The translations under genes were made by a program, and so were the position numbers. This document shows, piece by piece, positions 56,201 to 64,000 of a stretch of DNA of 64,000 nucleotides (the first letter of the stretch is position 1; each line of letters starts with the position of its first letter). The DNA is taken from positions 32,250,909 to 32,314,908 of the forward strand of contig CM031610.1 of NCBI GenBank assembly GCA_018398815.1, in the 5' to 3' direction. The notes under the pieces are model-generated. The model saw only the letters and a program-made list of their open reading frames with translations. It ran no database searches and had not been told where the DNA came from. This DNA comes from Conus ventricosus (lineage: Eukaryota > Mollusca > Gastropoda > Neogastropoda > Conidae).

Positions 56201-56700
56201 GTACTTTACACAATACAGATAGTTTTGATTATAGAATCCCTACTGAAGAATCTATAAAACATGGAAATCTAAGTGGCTAATAGGTCATGCTGGGATGGTA
56301 TTATACATCCGATATACCCTAAAGAATTCGCCTATACTTCAATTTACAACAAGAAGTTGTAGGAAAGATGAAGGATGAATTATCTGGAGAAGGTGATCAA
56401 GTATTTTTAAGGTTTAAATCGAAAATGTACAGTATTTTCGAGCCAGGAGAAAATATTAAGAAAGCAAATGAAATAACTCGCAGCGTTGTGCAGTCAAACA
56501 TATCACATTACAACTACACAGAAGCATTGTTTGGTAATAAGACATTATCAACAAGACAACCGTAAACTGCGATCTAATCTCCATGTAGATTCAAAACACA
56601 ACGATTGATAACAAGAAGTCATTAGATAGAACAAACACCAACGGGTGTTTGGTTAATCCCGGAGTTTTCCATATGCAATCGGACACAGGAGGATCCGCAT
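53209..56700 (+). pseudogene. protein-primed DNA polymerase B, copy B, full span but heavily mutated
   Basis: The amino end aligns with fragment C (IDPTNVQ-like block at about 53310, FEEQNKPITV at about 53878). Palm and TPR regions follow, with DPAHSISAPG (about 55216), ANNKYLG (about 55380), a DANNLYGW-like strand decayed at 55425, NNSCLERQWR (about 55920) and the carboxy block DELSGEGDQVFLRFKSKMYS (56371 on), which is open for 65 codons. The usual length of about 1000-1200 codons fits. Dozens of stops and frameshifts occur. Expected role: element replication from protein-capped ends. Confidence 0.8.
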
Positions 56701-56709
56701 AAACAGGGG

Positions 56710-57015
56710 GTATATTATTCCATCAACATTAATATAAGAACGATCATAGCATCATCCAATTCATTTAAAATCATTTCTCACTGTTTGCTTGATGCGTTCG
56801 AAATTTTTTTTATGATTTCAAGATATTCTTTTTCGGTCCCAATATTGGGGGTTTGGCTGTAGGGCGATCAGGATGATTTAGCATGCATTGATTAAATCCC
56901 CGAAAATTTTTCCTTAATTAAGCATTACAACCATGAAATGATTCCCGTATCATTTTCAAGTCTCGTTCCTTTACCATTCTCTTGTTCGTTCTGCACTTCC
57001 TTCTGAGCTTTCCAT
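56710..57015 (-). pseudogene. small unknown gene between polymerase and integrase
   Basis: ATG 57015 opens MESSEGSAERTREW, then stops. Later frames give acidic/helical pieces (TEKEYLEIIKKISNASSKQ). About 100 codons. No counterpart found in copy A, where the polymerase and this region are deleted. Confidence 0.35.
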
Positions 57016-57059
57016 TTTAAACACATATTATATTTACGTAAATTAATTAAAGCGGAAAA

Positions 57060-57990
57060 CTGTGTCTTGGTGGATTATCTGCATTTCTTCCTTCACAAAA
57101 GATCTTGAGGGGCTGGTTGTTTTGTTGTGTCAGTTTTTCTCGAAAATAATACACGTCGGATTCATAATAAATTCTTTTAATTCAAAGGATCAACAATCCA
57201 TACAGATCTGTTGCCCTGATGCGAGTGTCCCCCTTCTGCTCCCCCCTGTAAATAAAGGTACCGTTACTTGTCAAACGCAATGGTACATAGTTTGCCGGAG
57301 AATACTCGCCTTCACATCATTATGTTTTTCTTTTGATTGCTTGTACTGGTTTTAGGCCTTTAAATTCTTCATTATTTCATAGCGCGCAAAACTGAGGGCA
57401 GTCCTTCTCACCATTTCTGTGTTGCGAGAGTTTGTCAATCAGCTCTCTGTGATATCTAGGTAAGAAAAAAGTCTTTCGCTAACTGTTGTTAAAGTTTTCA
57501 ACTAAAGCCCGGCTTCTGTAACCCCCGAATGCCTCTTCTAATAGTAACTCTGTGTTTTAACAATAATGATTCACTTGGCCTTTAAATTCTTTTCCATCAA
57601 CGACTGAATCAGTCGCGGGAAGTTAGTGGCCTCTTTGGTATATCAGTGTATAGGCGACAGCACAGCAGAGCACACTTTTGTGTAATGGTTCTGCATCTTT
57701 GTAACTTGAAGCGATGTCAATGACTGTAAGTGCGTCTTAAATCTTTTTCGCTAATCGTATCAGAGGTAAATATAGAAGGTCCATTTGATGGTGTCGTTTG
57801 GAGTTGTGTTCACAAAGTGCGGTCTCTGAGCGTCTAGGCGCTTCGGTAAATAAATTTGCCAAATTGCTTGTTTAAGATAACCATTTTTTTTGCTGTTTGT
57901 TCACAACTCCCAGCTGCTTGGCTTAGCTTTTTTAATTGCTGTTATTCCCCATCCAATATCCATTGGGATAATAACTTTTTTTCATTTTTA
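57060..57990 (-). pseudogene. retrovirus-like (rve) integrase, copy B
   Basis: Matches 34335-35285. Visible pieces on the minus strand are KQAIWQIYLPKR (about 57880), NESLLLKHRVTIRRGIRG (about 57570), NNEEFKGLKPVQAIKRKT (about 57370) and GDTRIRATDLYG (about 57220). The frame is broken about every 100 bases. Family role: insertion of the element into the host chromosome. No active-site conclusion can be drawn from this copy. Confidence 0.75.
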
Positions 57991-58089
57991 ATCAGACAAT
58001 AATATTGCAACAAAAATACAAAACGACGGTTCTACCAAAGGCAATAAACGCGATTATCTTGCATCTTTTGTTTTTCTGTTGTTGGATAC

Positions 58090-58410
58090 AAGACACTGAA
58101 TTTTGGTGGGGGCAATGCTGGATAGGGGTTTCCTGATACTAGATAATAAAGTTTTAAGAGCTTGATCAACATCTTTAAATGTGTAAGCTGCATGCCCCTG
58201 TTTTTCAGTTTTTCATTAAATAGAAATCTAACTGCTCAAGTCTCTGCTTTTCATAGGCGTCTTGTTGCAGCTGCTAGTTTGCTCCATAGCTTTGTTATGT
58301 CTTTTTTCTCCTCGCCGTCATCCCGTAGTTTACTAAATGCCGAATTACTTCCGCAAAAGCAAAGCGCATTCCACCACAGCGCCACCTACGATCATTACGA
58401 TTGAAGCCAT
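58090..58410 (-). pseudogene. small hydrophobic/coiled-coil protein, copy B
   Basis: ATG 58410 opens MASIVMIVGGAVV. The charged helical part follows in other frames and the end lies near 58090. Copies at 35739 (-) and 21414 (+). Confidence 0.55.
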
Positions 58411-58429
58411 ATTTTTAAAAATTGTATTT

Positions 58430-58670
58430 TTTATATTAACATATGTATACTGTCTGGAATTATTCCCAAGCTTGACTAGAAAATCTTTCGTGGCAACCGA
58501 AGCTGCAATGATAGCAATCAGCTTTATGTCTGATCCTCAAAGTCTAGTTTGCCAAGACTTGCTGGTTAAATTCTTAAACAAGCTTTAACCAATCATTGAG
58601 TATCCTACACTTAGGGCCACCAATAACAGCAGAATGGTATACAAGGTTGGTAACAGTTTTTCGTGCACAT
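58430..58670 (-). pseudogene. short two-TM protein, copy B
   Basis: ATG 58670 opens MHEKLLPTLYTILLLLVALSV, a clear hydrophobic segment, followed in another frame by a second one (KLIAIIAASVATKDF). About 80 codons. Counterparts at 35760-36000 and 21165-21400. Function unknown. Confidence 0.5.
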
Positions 58671-58699
58671 TTTCAAAAATAAATAATTATAATTTAATA

Positions 58700-59013
58700 A
58701 AATAAACAAGAACAGTGAAGATCTCTACATCTACAAGGGCGGCCAAAACCTTCCCGAACTTATGAATGACCAGTTGATGTGCCAAGCGAATATGCCCCAA
58801 AAGGAGATGTTTTATTGTTGGCAGCGTGTGGAAAAACAAAACAGTTCCTCGGAACTGAATTCTCAATGAACAGATCAACAGATGTCGCCGCAATGACATT
58901 TGCTAAAGAACATAACAGGTATGAAGCGTCAGCTGGGTCTAGAAAGGTGAAGATTTTGGGGCAAAACGGTACTTATTTGTACACTAAACTATCAGTAGAT
59001 TTGCCGGCCCATT
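58700..59013 (+). pseudogene. small secreted-type protein, copy B
   Basis: The second half is open (58779-59013): GKTKQFLGTEFSMNRS to LYTKLSVDLPAH, matching 36385-36525 in copy A (LGTELSIEQIQ). The signal-peptide half is out of frame. Function unknown. Confidence 0.5.
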
Positions 59014-59179
59014 GAATCAGAGCAAGATCTTGGGCTTATGATTTAACGCAAAGATCCAGTTTAACAAAGTCGGATCTCAAGGATGTGATACTATACACAG
59101 ATTTTTGAAACCTTGTTATCGCGCATTAATCACATGGGATTAATAACTTGTTAATCATATAAATTTGATTCCCTTCAAA

Positions 59180-59675
59180 ATGAACGATCTGGAAAATCAG
59201 CAAATCAGGAAACATTGAATCAGTGGAGAAAGTAACCAAGGCCAGAAAATCAGCAGAAAACACTGAATCTGGTGGGGGCCAGTGAAAAAGCATCCTCATC
59301 TGTGCTGATAAAGCAGGAAAAAAATTAGCAAGTGAACAGACAAAAAAAATTAAAGTAACAGAATATAACTCATCAAGAAAAACATAACACCGTCCAACGC
59401 CAGAACAAGTTGATTCTAAAGTCCCTATAAAAACTCCATGTGATACAAGACCTACAGCACCAAAGTCATCATGGAATATTGAACTTAAAACTGATTGCCA
59501 TATTTTTGGCGCATATCTGCAGTAGGGGCAGTGTATACGGGTTATAAAATATATAACCAATGGCAACCAAAAACAAAAGCAATCAAAAAAATCTGAACCA
59601 CTAAAAGCAGAAAAAGACAACAGCCCGCCAAAACCGCGCAATAAAAAAGCCATCCATTTTGATCCATTTCAATGA
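59180..59675 (+). pseudogene. small basic protein with one TM segment, copy B
   Basis: ATG 59180 opens MNDLENQQIRKH. Later frames show Ser/Lys-rich pieces, a hydrophobic AVGAVYTGYKIY segment and a Lys/Pro-rich end finishing HFDPFQ before TGA 59673. Same layout as 36721-37149 and the inverted copy at 20705-20288. Several stops. Confidence 0.5.
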
Positions 59676-59689
59676 ATAATATTTTAAGA

Positions 59690-60165
59690 ACTTAATTTTA
59701 AAATTTTTTATAAAAATAGATCATGCGTATTATAAAATGATGAAGTCAATAAATAAAGACATGGGAGTCATAAAAACATTTCCAAAGACCAGAAATTGTA
59801 ATCAATGGCGGTTGGCTTCGGATGTAAAAACATCAATTAAGTATTCTATGCTGACCATACCCCGCGCTAAGGGCGTTAACAAGACATTCCGACGATGACC
59901 GCGTTTTTTGAGGCGTGTGTGTACTATATTAGACATCTACTATTTAAGATAAAAACAAGATTTTATTTTATGAAACTTATAAAAACTTTAAATAAGAACT
60001 TGGTTGTACTTAAGGATGACTTAGTTATGATCTTGAGAGTAACTTAATCAAGAACTTAATCAAGAACTTATTAAGAACTTGAAGTATTAATAAAAAACAT
60101 AATTACAAACATAATAAGAACTTGTGGTGACTTAAGTTGAACTTAAGTTAGAACCTTAAAAAGAG
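59690..60165. repeat. AAGAACTT/GGATGACTT repeats, right arm
   Basis: Inverse form of 19677-19970, with AAGAACTTAATC repeated near 60050 and TTAAGGATGACTTAG near 60008. Intervening 59700-59985 also matches 19975-20285 in inverted orientation. Confidence 0.85.
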
Positions 60166-60182
60166 ACTTTAACTGTGTGCAG

Positions 60183-60292
60183 AGTCTGGGGAGGGGTGGG
60201 TTGGGGGTTGGGGGTTGTAGGAGGAGAAGTGTTCATGCGTGGGTGGAGGTGGGTGGGAGGAGGAGTGTGCAAAGCGTGGGGTTGGGGGTGGG
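60183..60292. repeat. G-rich minisatellite, right arm
   Basis: GGGGTGGGTTGGGGGTTGG and GCGTGGGGTTGGGGG-type sequence, resembling 43440-43560. It is absent from the left arm, where palindromic units lie instead. Confidence 0.8.
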
Positions 60293-60399
60293 TGCACATC
60301 AGTTCCCAGTTACGAGTCACCACTACATCCAGTTAGAAAGACACATGCAGCTAAAATTATGGCGTTCACACATAAACAGGCCTATTTAAAGAAGCAGTC

Positions 60400-60775
60400 A
60401 GCAAGGCGGATTTCCCCACATCCTCTTGGCTGCTAAAAATAACGTTCATGTAATATAACCGGCTATATATAGCAAGGCGGATTTCCCCCACAGTCCTCTT
60501 GCTGCAAAAATAGCCGTATCATGTATAAACGGCTATTTATATCAAGGCGGATTTCCCCGCATTTCCTCTTAGCTGCTAAAACTAGCCGTTCCATAGTATA
60601 AACGGCTATTTATAGCAAGTCGGATTTTCCCCGCAGTACACCTTGCTGCTAAAAATAGCCGTTCAAGTAAAAACGTCTATTTATAGCAAGGCGGATTTCC
60701 CCGCAGTCCACTAGCTGCTAAAAATTAGCCGAGTCATGGTATAAACGGCTAATTATAGCAAGGTCTGACTTCCCT
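60400..60775. repeat. five ~70-bp hairpin units of the right arm
   Basis: Each unit reads AGCAAGGCGGATTTCCCC, about 15 bases, GCTGCTAAAAATAGCCG, about 12 bases, then CGGCTATTTAT. TAGCCGTT pairs with AACGGCTA within each unit. In the last unit both arms change together (AATTAGCCG with CGGCTAATT). Left-arm counterparts are at 19200-19395. Confidence 0.9.
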
Positions 60776-60858
60776 TCTACCTTCCCCCTCCCACATTCCC
60801 CTTTCCCGCAGAACCGGACCGCCTCCCCCGCAACAAAGAGTTTCATTATACATTTCCT

Positions 60859-62287
60859 TCTCACACAAAAAAGTTATATAACCACACCCCTCCACTTTTC
60901 TCATTCCGGCTATTGTGAATCGCCAGTGTTAGTAACAAACCCGCATTGTATTTATTGAAGCAATTTTATATAAAGATAGTCTGGCTACAGCAACTACTCC
61001 TCACCATACGGTAGATGTAGCTAAGGTCTGCCTAGCCACTATCTAGTTTTGTTAGCCAGAACATTCGAAAATCGCCATTCAGTTTCATAATGACAACACT
61101 TGAGGCAGATGAACTAGTTAGAATTAGAAAAGTAGAAAGTAATACACATCTTAACCACAGATCCTCTTGCTACATGAACACTGAAACTGTATGTTAATCA
61201 ATCAATCAAGTCATTATACAAACTGAGAACATTTTTTACTTGGGGGAAGAACAGCAAAAATGTTCAAATATAAGCTTTTTTAGCATACTAATTCAGTCGT
61301 GTTACCCTCCGCCTATAAAGAAAGGAAACGCCAAGTATTTTTAAACAAGCATTAGCTGTCTATGCCAGCACCCAACAATCAACGGCGTGATGGTTTAGTA
61401 TTTGCTTCGGCGGCCAACTTTCAACAAATGCACCCCCCATTTATTAAAAAAGAACCATCCATCGTTTCCCCAAACGTATTAAAACGGCTACATCTTTTTT
61501 TTCTTTCCCTTTGAACCAACAAACCTTTAAATAGCTTTCTTTCCAAAGCATTTATTCACTTTTTCTTTTTCAGAAAAACATCCCCCCCTTTTTTTCACAA
61601 CAGCTTCGCCAAATTTCTTTCAACAAATCCCTTAACTGCGTTAAAAAAAAACTTATGGTCTCAAATATCAAAACCCCTGTTCTTCATAACGTTAACAAAC
61701 CAACCCAAAAACCCGGTAAAATACTTCTCACTACAACCACACCCTTTACAGCTCCACACCCCCAATAAAGACAAAACAAACCGGGTCTTTCTGACGTGAT
61801 TCGCTAACGGCCACCTGTGTGCTTATGATTTTTGGTCGCGTTTGCAAACCCGAGCGCCAGCCGCCTGTGCAACCGAAGGCCGCGACCGGAAATTAAGTAT
61901 CAGGTTTCAGCCCCCGTGTCGCCTGTCTGTGTAAAAAAGTTGTAGGGAAAATTCAAAGTGGCGGATTTTATGACATTTAAACGAGGAGGAGGAAAGAGAG
62001 TGTGTGTGTGTGGGGTGGGGGTTGTGTGTTTGCTTCTGGTGTTGGTGTTGTGTGTGTTGTGGGGGGGTGGCCGCGACGTTTTTGTGAAACCAGAAACGTA
62101 TGTCTATGGCTATTTTTCAAAAAAAATATCCAAGCAATCCTTTGCCCCCACGGGCAGGGGGCGCCAGCCCTCAGTTCGCACGTGTCTCAGCCCAAATTTT
62201 AGTTTTGGGGCTGTCCCGCAAAAAAGATGGATTGAAAATGATGTATGCGCGAAAAATGATTAGGAAAACAAATTGAAGTCTTACTTT
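60859..62287. other. unassigned DNA outside the right arm
   Basis: AT-rich flank, then 61440-62280 rich in homopolymer-like runs as in R4. No gene recognised. A Cys/Val/Gly-rich open frame at 61958-62263 reflects TG/GGGG repeats. Confidence 0.5.
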
Positions 62288-62288
62288 C

Positions 62289-62370
62289 AGAGAACTATAA
62301 AGCCAATCCTGGGTCACTTTCGCCCCAAAACTGTTTAGGGCGAAATGAGTCGGATTGGCATTTATATTTC
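62289..62370. repeat. hairpin element H3, degraded
   Basis: AGAGAACTATAAAGCCAATCC pairs with GGATTGGCATTTATAT (62352-62367). The inner stem is TTTCGCCC with GGGCGAAA. Same plan as H2 with substitutions in the outer 8 bases of the right arm. Confidence 0.7.
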
Positions 62371-62860
62371 CCCCCTACTTTTTTAACGAATAAGAACCCC
62401 TATCCCTGACCCAAAAGCAGAAAGCAGACGGACAACAGTCTTATTTCCAACGAACAAATCGTGTAAAACGGGTTTGTTTTTCATTTCTATGCCCAAAATT
62501 TTTGGGTTTTAAAATTTTTTTCTGTTGGGCTGTGTTTTTTGCCTTGTGTGGTGTATGTGTTGGAAGCTGCCGGGGGGATGGGACGCCCGTCGGTCGGTTT
62601 ATTCATGACGCAATAAACATCGAAGTTTTTTTTTTCCCCCCGTGTTTACATGTATATTTTGTGGAAGCGTTTTAAAACATTTTTTTGACGGTATTGTGAA
62701 AAAGTTGGCCTCGGTTTGCAAATGATCACAATTTACAACAAAAAAACATCTTCGTGTCAAATGATCGCAATTTGTGCAACTACAAAGAACGTATAGATCA
62801 ATGTCTTTGTTCAATTATGCCGAAACTTTAGTTCCCATCTCTTTATAGTGGTAGTGTCTC
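62371..62860. other. unassigned DNA
   Basis: No gene, repeat or RNA recognised. Confidence 0.5.
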
Positions 62861-62865
62861 GCACA

Positions 62866-63026
62866 CGCGCACACACACGCGCGCGCGCACACGCACACAC
62901 GCGCACACGCGCAAACTTATTTTGGTACATGTATTTAATTGAGCTTTCAAAAAATGCATTATGCGCATACGAGTTGCATGGACAGAGCATTCGTTGCACA
63001 TCGACGCCTGTGTGCTCACACTTGCG

Positions 63027-63089
<63 letters not shown>

Positions 63090-63100
63090 GCGCGCGCTCA
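62866..63100. repeat. CA/CG-rich microsatellites
   Basis: CA repeat with CG steps at 62866-62914 and about 36 near-pure CA units at 63024-63097, separated by ~110 bases of unique DNA. Confidence 0.93.
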
Positions 63101-63214
63101 CTCGAGCACATACTCGCGCACACACAGCATCGTGCCCCTATCTCCTTTACTAGTTCCGCCCCAGCCACCACCAATTCTCCCTACTCCCCATCTCGCCCAC
63201 CCTCTTGTCAGCAT

Positions 63215-63292
63215 GCATGCGCGCGCGAGTGCACTTGTGTACGCGTGAGTGTGTGTGCACACACGCGCGCGCGCGTGCGTGTGTGTGTGTCT
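63215..63292. repeat. GCGCGC/GTGTGT alternating purine-pyrimidine tract
   Basis: Alternating CG, CA and TG steps. With the preceding tracts this is the kind of sequence that can adopt Z-DNA. Confidence 0.8.
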
Positions 63293-64000
63293 AAGCTGAT
63301 TCTGAACCACAACACATTATTGAAGACTTTGCCTCCAGTTTTTGGAAAACACAAGAGCATTCGATGGAATGATTCGAGTGTTTACTAATTCTTTTGTCAA
63401 TTCACTGTCGCCTTGATCCTTCGCGTGCATGTTTACGTCTGAAATGTGTACAGGGACGGACAAACGGCTCCAAAGTACTGCAACAACAATCGAAGGTACA
63501 CCTGCTCACAATCTAGACTTCTTTCACAACCTCAAGCGCACACATGTGCAAGGTTCTTATGTATATTTATAGTTCGATCAAACTTCAAAGGGACAAAAAC
63601 CACTGTTTGACCCATACCACAGATTTTCCAGAAATCATTTTATGCCCGCGAAGGCGGAAAAATCACGGTATTTCATTTAAGTTTCTGTATGGTTAGCTGA
63701 TTGATGGGTTGGTTGTCTGGATGGTTGCCCTTTTCGGTGTTGAGGACATGTTTCAATATGGTGTTTAAAACATTCTTCACTGGAAAGCGGATTCGAGGCG
63801 AAAGGATGCAAACCCTGCGCGCTTAATTCATCCCTGCATCTATTGAATTCCATTCCGGAAGCTTTTTTTTCCCACCCGTTAGCGAACGGTTTTACCTTCA
63901 GTATTTGGTCGGTTTGGCACCTGGAAGCCTTGAAACGCAGCAACTGGTAGCTGTTTGATGCTAGCTCAACAAACTGTGGAAAATAGAATTGGGATTCTCC
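63293..64000. other. unassigned terminal DNA
   Basis: One open frame of 88 codons on the minus strand (63677-63943) shows no family resemblance or motif. I do not call it a gene. Confidence 0.5.

Larger units (their letters stand above)
46349..60858. mobile_element. Polinton-type element copy B, defective
   Basis: Order: ATPase (-), beta-rich protein (-), unknown protein (-), large conserved protein (+), coiled-coil (-), candidate capsid (+), hydrophobic protein (+), DNA polymerase B (+), small ORF (-), integrase (-), small genes, AAGT repeats, hairpin repeats and an end matching the left arm. At 14.5 kb with the full gene set it is close to the usual Polinton size (15-20 kb). The left half (46-51 kb) is far better preserved than 51.5-58 kb. 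Confidence 0.85.

Noticed and set aside
60400..60775. Regular ~70-bp repeats considered as a CRISPR array
   Set aside because: The whole unit repeats, so there are no unique spacers. The host is an animal, and the same units lie inverted at the other arm.
19166..60858. One intact giant transposon
   Set aside because: It contains two broken gene sets, three polymerase or end fragments and later insertions. The outer arms lack a visible target duplication.
28206..60858. Adenovirus-type cysteine protease expected in Polintons
   Set aside because: I looked for a His/Cys protease-like block in the small genes and found none I could support.
63677..63943. 88-codon minus-strand open frame
   Set aside because: No motif, no splice context, not repeated elsewhere in the window.

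Overview
The window is animal nuclear DNA made mostly of transposable elements. I infer a lophotrochozoan, probably a gastropod mollusc. The evidence is long CA/TG microsatellites, an intron-bounded LDL-receptor class A exon resembling mollusc multi-LDLRa receptors, non-LTR retrotransposons of the RNase H-bearing I/ingi type, a Penelope-like element and Polinton (Maverick)-type genes. No bacterial gene organisation is present.

Layout. 1-1400: TG microsatellite, one doubtful coding stretch and a broken host LDLRa gene, then a 100-base N gap. 1501-18461: three related non-LTR copies. R1 (1904-7854) is full length and lies inside the 5' leader of R2 (1501-13803), flanked by a 5-bp target duplication. 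R3 (13804-18461) follows head to tail. R2 and R3 share the same ~0.8-0.9 kb replacement in the reverse transcriptase, so they descend from one rearranged block. 18462-18640: a perfect-stem hairpin joined to a Polinton ATPase fragment. 19166-21805: an arm that is the inverted copy of 57975-60858. 21808-28206: degraded retrotransposon copies R4 and R5. 28206-37360: Polinton A. 37356-41028: a 5'-truncated Penelope-like element. 41030-43240: Polinton fragment C. 43240-46348: spacer with G-rich and tandem repeats. 46349-60858: Polinton B. 60859-64000: unassigned DNA and CA repeats.

Polinton content. The copies together encode a protein-primed type B DNA polymerase, a retrovirus-like integrase, an A32-like packaging ATPase and a candidate capsid protein. 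They also encode a large conserved protein with a C-terminal hydrophobic segment, a coiled-coil protein, a beta-rich protein and several small membrane or secreted proteins. This set would replicate, package and integrate one DNA element. Every copy is broken by frameshifts, stops or deletions, so the locus looks like dead, endogenised virus-like elements. I found no adenovirus-type protease.

The observations I rate highest are four. The 5' end of R1 has a nested P1/P3 layout like HDV-type (L1Tc/Pr77) self-cleaving ribozymes, starting exactly at the target duplication. A family of three long hairpins keeps its pairing while its arm sequence changes. TATAAAA lies 0-3 nt before the ATG of six Polinton genes, with very short divergent promoters. 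The terminal arms carry ~70-bp hairpin repeats showing a compensatory change. Most coordinates of broken genes are approximate.
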